DNA from: Photorhabdus laumondii subsp. laumondii
GTDB lineage: Bacteria; Pseudomonadota; Gammaproteobacteria; Enterobacterales; Enterobacteriaceae
Assembly (NCBI RefSeq): GCF_003343245.1
Contig: NZ_CP024901.1
Location: 4,030,001-4,094,000, forward strand
Length of the DNA stretch: 64,000 nt
Reading direction: 5' to 3'
Shown one piece after another: positions 1-7,597 of this stretch (positions are counted from its first letter, which is position 1; every line of letters starts with the position of its first letter). The notes beneath the pieces were generated by a model. That model was given only the letters and a program-made list of their open reading frames with translations, was not told the DNA's origin and did not search any database. The position numbers and the translations under genes are program-made.

Positions 1-880
1 TTTCGGAAAAAACATGTTATGGCTCGTTACGACCTTCCTGATGAAGCATGGGAGTTACTGCTCCCCTTATTGCCCCCTGAACATTCTCAACGGGCGGGAC
101 ATCCTTATGTTGAACACCGCCGGGTTATCAACGGCATGTTTTGGATACTCTGTTCCGGTGCCCCCTGGCGGGATTTACCCGAACGTTATGGTTCCTGGAA
201 AACCGTCTATAATCGCTTTAATCGGTGGGCAAAATCGGGGCTCATTAACCTCATTTTCAATAAGTTATTGTCAATACTGGATGAACAAGGTTTAGTTGAT
301 TGGTCAGCTATATCTCTGGATGGCAGTAACATTCGTGCGGCACATTGTGCGGCGGGCGCCAAAAAAAACATCCCGATGTCACCGAAAATCATGGCCTGGG
401 TCGCTCTCAGGGTGGTTATGGCTCCAAAATCCATCTGGCGGTCGATGGAAAAGGCTATCCACTGAATGTGGTACTCAGTGCAGGTCAATGTCATGAAAGT
501 CAATATGCAGTGCGCCTGCTGGATGGTCTGGGTATTCAGCGTAAAAACGGTTTTATGAAACGTCGTTCAAAAGCGGTGATTGCTGATAAAGGTTATGCCA
601 GCCACGCATTACGTAACCGGTTAAAAAGTCAGGGAATAAAAGTGATAATTCCCTATAAATCAAATGAAAAAGCGCGGTCAGATGGACGGGTTAAATTCGA
701 CCATGAAACGTATCGAAGAAGAAATGTTGTAGAAAGATGTTTTGGTCGACTCAAAGAGCATCGTCGCATCGCCACCCGTTATGAAAAGACAGCAAGAAAT
801 TATATCGCTATGGTGAAATTAGGTTGTATCCGCTTATTTCTTAAGGCCATAATTTAATTGAGGGACATAACCTAGTATGC
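1..880 (+). mobile_element. IS5-family insertion sequence, left end cut by window edge
   Basis: The element holds a two-frame transposase and ends shortly after its stop, near 862-880, where the sequence GAGGGACATAACC may be the right terminal repeat. The left terminal repeat is outside the window, so boundaries and target duplication cannot be checked. It lies about 400 bp from kwaB and is the last feature visible on the left of the prophage. Confidence 0.7.
19..857 (+). CDS. IS5-family (IS427-like) transposase, two frames joined by a probable -1 frameshift
   Basis: The first frame (19-465) carries the N-terminal DUF4096-type domain of IS5/IS427 transposases (DLPDEAWELLLPLLPP, then PWRDLPERYG). 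The second frame (345-857) carries the catalytic DDE part, with an ADKGYASHALR segment and an RRRNVVERCFGRLKEHRRIATRYEK segment that includes the last acidic residue. The frames overlap across a run of eight A at 361-368, and the second frame is at -1 to the first, as in the programmed frameshift of this IS group. A fused product would be about 280 residues. Expression by frameshifting is inferred from family knowledge. Confidence 0.85.
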
Positions 881-1048
881 GATAGGAACAGGCAGTAGCA
901 TGAATTATCGGTATTAACGTAACTGTTTAAAAGATGAAATTATCATTCTTAGCTTTAATTTCATTAAGTGACTTGTCTCAACTTATTTCATGTTAAAAAT
1001 AGGTAGTTTTATCTTTCCATGAACAAAAACACTCTCAAGGAGTCTGTA

Positions 1049-1249
1049 ATGAGTTTTAAATCAACCATCGAAAAGATAGATGATTCACTAAAAAAACTAC
1101 CTCAGCAAGCTGACAACTTCAGTGCACTTATGTCTAAGCTTGCAAGTTACACAGTAGTAAATGGTTTAATCTGTTTTTCTGCCACAAGAGTTAGTTGCAA
1201 ATATTCCACTATAAAAAACCACCACAGATGTGATGGATTGGGGTGTTGA
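1049..1249 (+). CDS. Small unrecognised protein, probably a truncated gene
   Basis: The ATG at 1049 has a good ribosome binding site (AAGGAG, 7 nt upstream), better than the earlier ATG at 1019. The product is about 66 residues. Its first 40 residues look like a soluble helical protein, while the end is rich in Cys and His and looks like read-through into unrelated DNA. It sits between the IS and the convergent kwaB. I do not recognise the family. It may be a gene start truncated by the rearrangement that brought in the IS. Confidence 0.4.
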   Translation: MSFKSTIEKIDDSLKKLPQQADNFSALMSKLASYTVVNGLICFSATRVSCKYSTIKNHHRCDGLGC

Positions 1250-1299
1250 GTTTTTAGAGTTATTTACTGGCTATTATGTACCGGAGGAATAACCATTCA

Positions 1300-2199
1300 T
1301 TAAGATTGATTAACCTTTTTCTTAGAGTTTGTCCTGTATAATGTTTGAGTAATCTGCGAGGTAAAATAATCTTCATCCAGAAAACACAATAGCCTCTTAA
1401 TGTGTTTTTTCTCTTGTGGCATTGCAATTTTCCTTTTGCCATTATCTTCGTGTATATCTAAATCAAAAACCACTCCATTTTCATTAGCTGCTGCTAATAA
1501 AGCATCCACAGTATAATTCTCTAAGACTCTTGATTTATTTATTAATGATACTTTCTTTCTTATTACCGTATCAGCAAGACTTGTAAGGTCAAAATTATTT
1601 GAAATATGGAAATGATCATGATTAGAAAACTCTCTTAAATCATCATCAGTGGCCTCTTTAAAATACCCATCAACATCGAATATTCGCCTCAACATATGAA
1701 AACTTTTAAATTTTAATTTATTACCCTCAAGTATTGCGGTTAGCTTATTATCGATAATCAAACCATCAGAATCAGATAGCTTAAAGGTATTTTTGTCTTG
1801 AAGTATACTATGAAACAATGTTTTTTTATTATCTATTATTTGTCTTTTATCAAAACATTGAAGATAAGCTTTTATATTATCTTCTGTTTCAGATGAAGTA
1901 ATTTCACCAGAAAACAGAGCCTTTATATTAAAAATAGATATCTCCTGCGGACTCCACTCTTGAATGGAGGTAGGCGTCTGAATTGCATCAAGAACACCTA
2001 TAACATCATCAAAATTATCAATACAAAAATACTCCACAGGACTGGTAATATAACCACCACTAAATTCTACAGATGTCGTATAATTATTTTCAAAATATTC
2101 TTTTTGTTTTTTAAACAAGGCGTTTACAGATTTTTGCGTCTCTGAGTCTGTGACAATTCTCACAATTTTACTAGTGTCGGTTATAGCAAATAATTCCAT
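1300..2199 (-). CDS. kwaB: Kiwa anti-phage protein KwaB (DUF4868)
   Basis: This 299-residue soluble protein resembles the DUF4868 family. The diagnostic part is in the C-terminal half, where KFKSFHMLRRIFDV leads into FKEATDDDLREF; the N-terminal start MELFAITDTSKIVRIV is also typical. Family knowledge: KwaB is the DNA-binding effector partner of membrane protein KwaA in the Kiwa system, which senses phage attachment and blocks replication and late transcription. The ATG at 2199 is preceded by AAGGAAAT, favoured over the upstream 2229 start. It lies 19 bp downstream of kwaA on the same strand, so the two are an operon. Length matches known KwaB (about 300-315). The identification is from remembered family features, not a search. 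Confidence 0.78.
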   Translation of the reverse strand: MELFAITDTSKIVRIVTDSETQKSVNALFKKQKEYFENNYTTSVEFSGGYITSPVEYFCIDNFDDVIGVLDAIQTPTSIQEWSPQEISIFNIKALFSGEITSSETEDNIKAYLQCFDKRQIIDNKKTLFHSILQDKNTFKLSDSDGLIIDNKLTAILEGNKLKFKSFHMLRRIFDVDGYFKEATDDDLREFSNHDHFHISNNFDLTSLADTVIRKKVSLINKSRVLENYTVDALLAAANENGVVFDLDIHEDNGKRKIAMPQEKKHIKRLLCFLDEDYFTSQITQTLYRTNSKKKVNQS

Positions 2200-2218
2200 A
2201 AGTAATTTCCTTTTTGAA

Positions 2219-2737
2219 TTAAACAACAATGTATGTGTGAGCTGTTAGCTTTATAACATCTAACCTGTCGTTATTCACTAAAAATAAATCCCTTTTGGTA
2301 ATCAATACAAAACTAATACCTGTCTCGCCCTCTGCTTCATAAAATTTATAACCGAAGAATGATAATAACGGATTAAAGCTATAACCTTCAGAGAAAGAAA
2401 CATAAGCAAGCAAACTAATGTAAAAGAATGCAGCAATTTTCCAGTCAAAAAATGTCCCGGACGCACTAAGCAATGGAAATAAATATGTTAAAAAGTAATT
2501 AGTTACTTCTTTATTAGCTGGAGTAGCTGTTTTTATATTCTTTTTTGTTCGACCTGAATGATGAATAGAATATTTCAATATAATAATACAGAGAAAGACA
2601 CTAATCACTCCTATAGTTATATACACACCAAGCATAATGTAGTTTTTTTGAATGAAAGCCAAATAAGCCAATGTGATGCATACAGGAGCCACAGAAGTTG
2701 CAGTTAATGCAAAGCGAGCAAGTTTGCTTAAAAACAT
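2219..2737 (-). CDS. kwaA: Kiwa anti-phage membrane protein KwaA
   Basis: This 172-residue protein has about four hydrophobic segments: near residues 8-25, 33-52, a pair around 85-120, and a less hydrophobic C-terminal stretch. That matches KwaA, the membrane sensor of Kiwa, which forms large inner-membrane assemblies with KwaB. The start at 2737 is chosen because GGGAGGTGG lies 4-6 nt upstream; the open frame reaches back to 2785 without a better site. It is followed by kwaB. The pair sits downstream of the prophage lysis genes, a usual place for morons. Sequence alone is weakly diagnostic, so the call depends on the kwaB neighbour. Confidence 0.72.
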   Translation of the reverse strand: MFLSKLARFALTATSVAPVCITLAYLAFIQKNYIMLGVYITIGVISVFLCIIILKYSIHHSGRTKKNIKTATPANKEVTNYFLTYLFPLLSASGTFFDWKIAAFFYISLLAYVSFSEGYSFNPLLSFFGYKFYEAEGETGISFVLITKRDLFLVNNDRLDVIKLTAHTYIVV

Positions 2738-2867
2738 TTTCCACCTCCCTTCACCATAACTGTATAAAAAAACAGTATACATCAATTTAACTCAAAACCG
2801 AATAATAAATTTATATTGATAAATAATGCCAATATATTCAAGAAAAAAACATCAGTTATTCAGATGA

Positions 2868-3317
2868 TTATCGGCACTGGGTTCTAACATAGTCTTGCAA
2901 GCCCTCTAATTGTGCCTGCATCATTGTTACCCTTTCGGTGAGAGTGAAATAATCCCTGATAGCGGGGTCTTCCAATCTGGAGCTGGCTGCATTAACCATG
3001 CCGGAGGGGGAACCTGCTTCACTTTGACTACAGGTTGCCGCGATGCGCAACTTGCGACGACCAGCGGCAACATCACTGCGAAGAGCATCAATTTCAGATT
3101 TGGCATTAGCAAGTTCCTGAGTGTGTTTCACATCAAGCTCGCGCAGCATAGTGATATGTGAGTTTTGATAATCAAGCGCATCCGTAAGCTGTTGGATTTC
3201 TGATTGCCGCTGTTTTGTAATATGCTGCTCTTTCTGTAACTCAAAGTGATAGTAATACGCTGTCAATGAAATAAGGATCAACGCTAGTATAGTGTAGTAA
3301 TGAAAGCTAAATTTCAT
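2868..3317 (-). CDS. Rz: Rz-like i-spanin (inner membrane)
   Basis: A type II membrane protein with one N-terminal transmembrane segment (YTILALILISLTAYYY) followed by a long periplasmic coiled coil and a short Cys-containing tail. Rz proteins join the inner membrane to the outer-membrane lipoprotein Rz1 and fuse the membranes in the last step of lysis. The ATG at 3317 puts the membrane segment at the N terminus; an in-frame start at 3350 would add 11 residues. It follows the endolysin and contains Rz1 in another frame. About 149 residues, normal for the family. Confidence 0.88.
   Translation of the reverse strand: MKFSFHYYTILALILISLTAYYYHFELQKEQHITKQRQSEIQQLTDALDYQNSHITMLRELDVKHTQELANAKSEIDALRSDVAAGRRKLRIAATCSQSEAGSPSGMVNAASSRLEDPAIRDYFTLTERVTMMQAQLEGLQDYVRTQCR
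2927..3112 (-). CDS. Rz1: Rz1-like o-spanin lipoprotein, embedded in Rz
   Basis: A 61-residue frame lying wholly within Rz in a different reading frame, the classic embedded spanin layout. It has a signal peptide ending in a lipobox (VVAS before Cys21), then a Pro-rich segment with QVPPPAWLMQPAPDW, as in Rz1 proteins. The mature lipoprotein would sit in the outer membrane and bind the Rz C terminus across the periplasm. Confidence 0.85.
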   Translation of the reverse strand: MLMPNLKLMLFAVMLPLVVASCASRQPVVKVKQVPPPAWLMQPAPDWKTPLSGIISLSPKG

Positions 3318-3409
3318 AGCAACAACACCCCAGAAACCAGCTCCATCCATCTCTACCTATCAAAGCAAGAAAGAAGCCAAACAGAAACAATATCCTGGCC
3401 AACGAATGT

Positions 3410-3946
3410 CTATTCATCCAGCCCCCAGCAAGTTAATTCCGATTCCTGGGCACGTCGCTCAACTTGACCATAACAGCCGTTTGCCTGCCCTTTGGTCTGT
3501 CGACAGTCTCGACCATTATCAAATACCCAACGTTTTATCTCAGCACAAGCGCCTTTCTTATCTCCGGCATTCAGCTTTCTATAGAATGTGGAAGAGAAGC
3601 ATTTCGATGGGCCAATGTTATATGGGCAAAAGCTGGCAATACCTGCTATCTGAGGTTCAGTTAATGGCACCCGCACATTGCGTTTTACCCATGCAATAGC
3701 CTGCTTTGCTTCTTGTGCATTGAGGTCACGGCACTGATTCGGCATTAACCTCATCCCCTGACGAGCGGGAGTTCCATCAATCCGAGTAACACCTCGGCAG
3801 ATTGTCCAGACTCCCCCCGCATCTTGATACGCTGATAGCCGGTTACCCTCTTTCTCGTCCAAGAACTGAGACAATATCGCCGTGGCACCTGCACCAGAAA
3901 GAACCAGACCGATAACCGCAGCACTTAACTTACTGGTCTTTGTCAT
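3410..3946 (-). CDS. R: SAR endolysin, GH24 lysozyme
   Basis: Muramidase of the P21/P1 Lyz type. The ATG at 3946 gives MTKTSKLSAA followed by a weakly hydrophobic Gly/Ala-rich segment, a signal-anchor-release domain. The catalytic triad has the T4 lysozyme spacing Glu-8-Asp-5-Thr, with Glu and Asp flanking GNRLSAYQ and Thr in AGGVWT. Several Cys residues suit disulfide-controlled activation. It overlaps the holin by 17 bp and precedes Rz. A SAR endolysin goes with a pinholin rather than a large-hole holin. About 178 residues. Confidence 0.9.
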   Translation of the reverse strand: MTKTSKLSAAVIGLVLSGAGATAILSQFLDEKEGNRLSAYQDAGGVWTICRGVTRIDGTPARQGMRLMPNQCRDLNAQEAKQAIAWVKRNVRVPLTEPQIAGIASFCPYNIGPSKCFSSTFYRKLNAGDKKGACAEIKRWVFDNGRDCRQTKGQANGCYGQVERRAQESELTCWGLDE

Positions 3947-4112
3947 TGCGGCTAAGCTCCCGATGCTTGTAGTACCAGTTGACCCCAAAGGTGCCAACAG
4001 TGCAGATAATGCCAATAATGATGGCCCAGTCGTTCAGCGACAGAGCACCAAGCATTGCTGTAAATGTGCCCCAAGTGTATGCAGTGGGGCTGGTGTATTT
4101 GTCCATACGCAT
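3930..4112 (-). CDS. S: Small holin (class II, pinholin-like)
   Basis: A 60-residue protein with two short hydrophobic segments (around residues 12-26 and 29-47) and a basic, charged C terminus (KHRELSRNDK), the form of class II holins such as P21 S. GGATGGAA precedes the ATG. ATG codons 3 residues apart (4112 and 4106) allow the dual-start arrangement used by holin/antiholin pairs. Because the endolysin is a SAR type, the holin probably only depolarises the membrane. Confidence 0.8.
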   Translation of the reverse strand: MRMDKYTSPTAYTWGTFTAMLGALSLNDWAIIIGIICTVGTFGVNWYYKHRELSRNDKDQ

Positions 4113-4272
4113 AATTCCATCCCACTGATGGAGTGATCATTTAGTTAATTTAATTACTTGGGCTGATTTGCCCTGTATTGATTTAAAAGACTCAATAAGC
4201 ATCAGACTTCACTGCATTAAGAGAAGAACGTATACTTGCAACAAATTTGAATTACCTGACATACACATTTTT

Positions 4273-4674
4273 ATGAGCTTAATTTACATACGACTATATA
4301 TTAATAAAATTGTTGTTCGCAACGTCAGCACTGGTAAAGAAGTCTCTGGTACCCCCGACACTCCCTTTACCACATCTCGTTTATTACTAGGGCAAATGAT
4401 ACCTGCAATGTTTTTGCTTAAAAAATTAATAAAGAAAGTGAGAAAAAATACTTGGTATAACTTTTTTTTGTCAAACCATCATGTGATTATTCAGCCGATG
4501 GAAATGAATGAAGGTGGACACAGCCAAGTTGAATTTAGAGCTTATATAGATCTCGCTAAGAGCATTACTTCAAGTCAAAAAGTTAATCTCTGTTCACCGA
4601 GATCACAACCACTTTCTGACAATGAAATCCGTCAAATACTATCCAGCAATTCACTATTTCGCCATAATAACTAA
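4273..4674 (+). CDS. Small MreB/rod-shape-like prophage protein
   Basis: The start at 4273 gives a 133-residue protein beginning MSLIYIRLYINKIVVRN. The open frame extends upstream to 4168 without a clear binding site. It carries IIQPMEMNEGGHSQVEFRAY, reminiscent of short phage-borne proteins often labelled rod shape-determining protein. It is far too short for a complete actin-fold ATPase. It is transcribed toward the methyltransferase remnant and away from the holin. The function is unknown; interference with host MreB is a guess from the label. Recognition is by resemblance only. Confidence 0.5.
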   Translation: MSLIYIRLYINKIVVRNVSTGKEVSGTPDTPFTTSRLLLGQMIPAMFLLKKLIKKVRKNTWYNFFLSNHHVIIQPMEMNEGGHSQVEFRAYIDLAKSITSSQKVNLCSPRSQPLSDNEIRQILSSNSLFRHNN

Positions 4675-4717
4675 TGAGAGAAACTCAAATAACCCCTCAC
4701 CGCAGCGAGGTAGTTAT

Positions 4718-5290
4718 TCATATCATCACCCCAATTTCCCGCTTAGTTTGGTTAAAGTACTCTTCTTCCAGTTCTACACCCAAGACCCTACGATTCAGCT
4801 TCAGTGCCGCTTTTAGTGTTGAGCCCGATCCCATAAAGAAGTCCGCCACCAAATCCCCTTCCCGACTACTGGATCGGATAATATGCGCCATCAAGTCTGC
4901 CGGCTTTTCGCAAGGATGTTTACCTGGGTAATACTGAACAGGTGGAAAAGACCAGACATCAGTATAAGGCACATCTACCGTCACCGAGAACGGACGGCGC
5001 AGCAGCCCATATTCCAGACTCAATTCCTCATATTGGCGTGACAAAGTAAGATGAGATTCTACTAACTCATGATATGGCCTGTTTAATTCTCCGTTCTGGT
5101 GTTTTTCTCTGGCTATTCGAGCGAACAATATCCGCAGTTTTTGGTAATCCACTTCATTGGGTAATTGCCACTGGCTATCACTGAACCAGTGACTGGCCAT
5201 CTGTTTTCCTGTGGCAGCGTTAATTTCTTTTGCTGTGACACCCAACACCTTTCGTGCATTGCGAAAGTAGTCCACAAGCGGTTTAAAGAC
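4718..5290 (-). pseudogene. DNA methyltransferase, 3' half (split by the Mu-like prophage)
   Basis: This frame encodes the C-terminal 190 residues of a D-x-P-Y methyltransferase. The SAM-binding end is clear: KHPCEKPADLMAHIIRSSS, then DLVADFFMGSGSTLKAAL and RVLGVELEEEYF. Its N-terminal half, with the catalytic DPPY, is at 38785-39255 on the same strand. Joining the halves after the 6-bp duplicated ATATTG gives an uninterrupted frame of about 347 residues. The internal ATG at 5275 could express this half alone, but it lacks the catalytic motif. Confidence 0.9.
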
Positions 5291-5296
5291 ATATTG
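5291..5296. repeat. Target-site duplication of the Mu-like prophage, left copy
   Basis: ATATTG here is repeated at 38785-38790. Both copies belong to the methyltransferase codons for Gln-Tyr, so the pre-insertion gene is recovered by keeping one copy. Confidence 0.88.
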
Positions 5297-5888
5297 TGAT
5301 GCCGCGCGCGATAAATTTCACTTATCCGCTCGATAAATAAAGCGACAATTGCGTTTCATCTATTGAAAATTTTTTACACAACTAGCGTCGTAAATATGAC
5401 TGTAATTTATTCAATTTACCCATTTTTCCTTTAAATCTGTAGCACGGTAACCAATTCCGAACAGTTAGGCGGTATATTCTGCACTCATTAAAATGGGGTT
5501 AACACCCCTATCATAATGCACAGTACAGAAACCAAATGAAAATGATTGGAATGCATTCAGCTATGATCTTAGCTGAACTTGAACCTACCTCTAATGTAAA
5601 GCTATCTTAGCCTTATAAACCTCTATCTTGAGACTAAGAAGTTATTAAGAAGCGCCTGACAAATTTACCTAACCGAACGAGAAGAATGAGCGTATAGACA
5701 GGAAAAACGTGAAGTCATTTTCGGAATTCAGCATATAAGTTAGCAATACGCAATGCGTAAAAATCGTTGGTCAAATTAAAGGAGCCGAAGCTCCGAAAAT
5801 TGGGGAAATCGCTATAGCTGAAAAGGCCGACCTCATGATCTCATAAACCAGCCCCCTCCAGCCTAGAGCGGAACCGGTTTAGTTACAT

Positions 5889-5915
5889 CTATCTGCGCAA
5901 AAAGAGCGCAGATAG
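5889..5915. repeat. Perfect 10-bp inverted repeat
   Basis: CTATCTGCGC and GCGCAGATAG flank a 7-nt A-rich loop. The stem is GC-rich enough to form in RNA, but no T run follows, so a terminator call would be weak. Confidence 0.6.
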
Positions 5916-6012
5916 CTCCAATTAAGTGTTAGCCGAGTAAAATGTGTATAGATACTGCATAACACGGAGTATAAAAAACAACTTTAGGGATATTAAACCC
6001 TAATTGTTCTAC

Positions 6013-6039
6013 CACATAGTTAATATAGTTAACTATGTG
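6013..6039. repeat. Perfect 11-bp inverted repeat, operator-like
   Basis: CACATAGTTAA and TTAACTATGTG are separated by 5 nt. The AT-rich palindrome resembles an operator for a dimeric HTH protein such as those encoded just to its right. Confidence 0.5.
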
Positions 6040-6052
6040 AATCCCTCTTTAG

Positions 6053-6079
6053 CTACGCTATCTGATGAAACTAGCGTAG
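6053..6079. repeat. 8-bp inverted repeat downstream of the HTH gene
   Basis: CTACGCTA and TAGCGTAG are separated by 11 nt, directly 3' of the minus-strand HTH gene ending at 6091. It may act as a weak transcription end or as a binding site. Confidence 0.4.
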
Positions 6080-6090
6080 ATAGAAAGTTA

Positions 6091-6339
6091 TCAGCATATC
6101 GAGGAATATTTTCTTGGGATTCTTTTTATGAGAACACTTGGTTCTAATGATAACAAATGTGCTATATGAACAAATTCCACAACATCCAATCTTCTTTCAC
6201 CATTCTCAACTTTCGCAATAAACGATTGAGGGCGATCTAGCGCTTGAGCTAAATTCTCTTGCGTGACCCCCTTTGCTATACGAGCCTCACGGAGTGCTTT
6301 GATAACTATTTGATATTCATCAGAGTAAATTGAAACCAT
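6091..6339 (-). CDS. XRE-family HTH regulator, tandem copy 1
   Basis: An 82-residue protein with a single helix-turn-helix: ALREARIAKGVTQENLAQAL, then RPQSFIAKVENGERRLDVVEF, the standard XRE core with the recognition helix at PQSFIAKVE. The start at 6339 (MVSIYSDEY) matches the start of its neighbour. It is a close paralogue of the gene at 6428-6682 and resembles small controller proteins or antitoxins. A 13-bp perfect palindrome touches its start codon, which suggests autoregulation. No toxin partner is visible. Confidence 0.82.
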   Translation of the reverse strand: MVSIYSDEYQIVIKALREARIAKGVTQENLAQALDRPQSFIAKVENGERRLDVVEFVHIAHLLSLEPSVLIKRIPRKYSSIC

Positions 6340-6374
6340 ATATTTAATCCTACTAAGCATTTAGGATTAAATAT
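6340..6374. promoter_or_regulatory. Operator-like palindrome overlapping the start of the HTH gene
   Basis: ATATTTAATCCTA at 6340-6352 and its exact reverse complement at 6362-6374 are separated by 9 nt, immediately upstream of the 6339 start codon. Length, symmetry and position fit a site for a dimeric XRE repressor. A second, imperfect palindrome (ATCAATCGATTGTTGAT, 6373-6389) follows. Confidence 0.65.
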
Positions 6375-6427
6375 CAATCGATTGTTGATTTATACCAAAA
6401 TGGGATTTTTTATTTTATAAGCTCCGA

Positions 6428-6682
6428 TCATTTTAACTTTTTAGGTTGTTTTTTGAACAAAATTTTTTCTAAAATTAGCACATAATCGACAGATAGCAAG
6501 TGTGCTATATGCACAAATTCAACCACATCCAACCTTCTTTCACCATTTTCAATTTTAGCAATAAATGATTGAGGTCGATCTAAGGCTTGAGCCAAGCTTT
6601 TTTGAGTAATACCTTTTTCTATCCTAGCTTTACGAAGAGTGTTTATAACCAATTGATATTCATATGAATAAATCGATGCCAT
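6428..6682 (-). CDS. XRE-family HTH regulator, tandem copy 2
   Basis: An 84-residue paralogue of the preceding regulator, sharing RPQSFIAK.ENGERRLDVVEF and FVHIAHLLS. The start at 6682 (MASIYSYEY) is chosen by alignment with the copy. The C terminus differs and is Lys-rich. Both copies are transcribed leftward, each behind its own operator-like sequence. This implies duplication and divergence of a regulator together with its site. Confidence 0.8.
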   Translation of the reverse strand: MASIYSYEYQLVINTLRKARIEKGITQKSLAQALDRPQSFIAKIENGERRLDVVEFVHIAHLLSVDYVLILEKILFKKQPKKLK

Positions 6683-6734
6683 TTCTTTAACCTTGATTAA
6701 TATCCCAAAATCGAATATCAACCATTTACTTAAA

Positions 6735-6751
6735 TATCCCAAAATAGGATA
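6735..6751. promoter_or_regulatory. Operator-like inverted repeat between divergent regulators
   Basis: TATCC and GGATA flank CAAAATA. A related half-site, ATCCCAAAATCG, lies about 45 bp to the left, and CCAAAATGGGAT lies upstream of the other copy at 6394-6405. The recurrence of ATCCCAAAAT near both HTH genes suggests a shared operator family controlling them and the divergent Ner-like gene. Confidence 0.45.
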
Positions 6752-6786
6752 ATTTATTGCGTTTGTTATATGGAGATATAAAGGAA

Positions 6787-7044
6787 ATGAATAAAAAAGA
6801 TTGGCATACCGCCGACATTATCGCTGCCTTACGTAAGCTCGGCACTACCTTAGCAGCGGTATCACGTAAGGAGGGACTTAGCTCATCTACATTAGCTAAT
6901 GCTCTATCACGACCTTGGCCTAAAGGAGAGTGGATTATTGCGAACAATCTCGGAGTACATCCCTCAGAAATTTGGCCAAGCCGATATTTTGACGAGAATG
7001 GACAACCTATTGAACGAGTTATCCGAAGTAATTCCTCTAGGTGA
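6787..7044 (+). CDS. Ner/Nlp-family DNA-binding protein
   Basis: An 85-residue protein of the Mu Ner / Sfs nlp type: DWHTADIIAALRKLGTTLAA, then GLSSSTLANALSRPWPKGEW and IAN.LGVHPSEIWPSRY. Ner proteins are Cro-like repressors in transposable phages. GGAAATG with AAAGGA upstream supports the start at 6787 over 6757. It lies at the fibre-side end of the prophage, far from the early operon where Ner normally sits, and opposite two XRE genes. A close paralogue is at 56051-56320 in another element. Confidence 0.85.
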   Translation: MNKKDWHTADIIAALRKLGTTLAAVSRKEGLSSSTLANALSRPWPKGEWIIANNLGVHPSEIWPSRYFDENGQPIERVIRSNSSR

Positions 7045-7060
7045 CTAATTCTCAACTAAA

Positions 7061-7095
7061 TGGTCTAAGTTCGGTATAATATCGAACCTAGGCCA
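7061..7095. terminator. Hairpin between the Ner-like gene and the tail-fibre assembly gene
   Basis: A near-perfect 12-bp stem (GGTCTAAGTTCG with CGAACCTAGGCC, one mismatch) lies between convergent genes. The flanking T tracts are short, so termination in either direction is plausible but not certain. Confidence 0.5.
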
Positions 7096-7144
7096 TATTA
7101 GCTGCTTAGACTGCCTAACTATTGGGGCCAGTTTATTGCAGCCC

Positions 7145-7597
7145 TTATTCTATTACTCTGGGTTTTTCAGGCCAATAAATATCTGTCGCTAAGCTAGCAT
7201 CAACACGGTTCAGCAATACTCTATATTTTTTCAAAGCGGTCAACCGAGAATTTTCCTCATCACTCGCCATCCCCAAATCTACAGCATCTTGTAATGGAGC
7301 TATCTGTTTACTTACAGTGAACATAAGTTGCTGTTTCTTCTGTTCTGCTTGCTGCTGCTGTTCCCGTCTAAGCTTTATTTTATCACTCTCTGATATTATC
7401 CACTTTTCATTATCCCATTTGTGATAAACAGTCGGTGCTTGTTTTGTAAGAATTGGATAACCCTCTTTATCACTAACGATAGCAAAGCCGCGTGATTGAC
7501 CGTCAAGTAATTCATTGTGTTTTTCTGCGGTTATTTCAACACATTCTTCATGAGCGTCACTATAAAAAGCGCCTTCTTTTCTGGAGAAATAAACCAT
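7145..7597 (-). CDS. Tail fibre assembly protein
   Basis: A 150-residue protein with the conserved C-terminal motif of Caudovirales tail-fibre assembly chaperones: IAPLQDAVDLGMASDEENSRLTALKKYRVLLNRVD followed by WPEKPR. It helps fold or attach the fibre encoded immediately upstream (stop and start adjacent at 7597/7598). Last gene of the late operon. Confidence 0.9.
   Translation of the reverse strand: MVYFSRKEGAFYSDAHEECVEITAEKHNELLDGQSRGFAIVSDKEGYPILTKQAPTVYHKWDNEKWIISESDKIKLRREQQQQAEQKKQQLMFTVSKQIAPLQDAVDLGMASDEENSRLTALKKYRVLLNRVDASLATDIYWPEKPRVIE

Larger units (their letters stand above)
5297..6090. other. Non-coding left end of the Mu-like prophage with several perfect inverted repeats
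   Basis: No convincing gene is present in about 790 bp. The first about 150 bp should contain the transposase binding sites. Further in are a GGAGC/GCTCC hairpin near 5782, a 10-bp perfect stem at 5889-5915, an 11-bp perfect stem at 6013-6039 and an 8-bp stem at 6053-6079. None is followed by a strong T tract on the plus strand. The region may hold regulatory RNA or binding sites. Late transcription from the tail fibre would enter it only past the opposing regulators. Confidence 0.6.

Noticed and set aside
1..2800. Composite transposon carrying Kiwa
   Set aside because: Only one IS copy is visible and no matching terminal repeat lies on the other side of kwaA.
2910..4136. Plus-strand frames opposite the lysis genes
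   Set aside because: They are antisense shadows of Rz, endolysin and holin.
3952..4140. Alternative 62-residue frame overlapping the holin
   Set aside because: His- and Trp-rich without membrane segments; the neighbouring frame has clear holin features.
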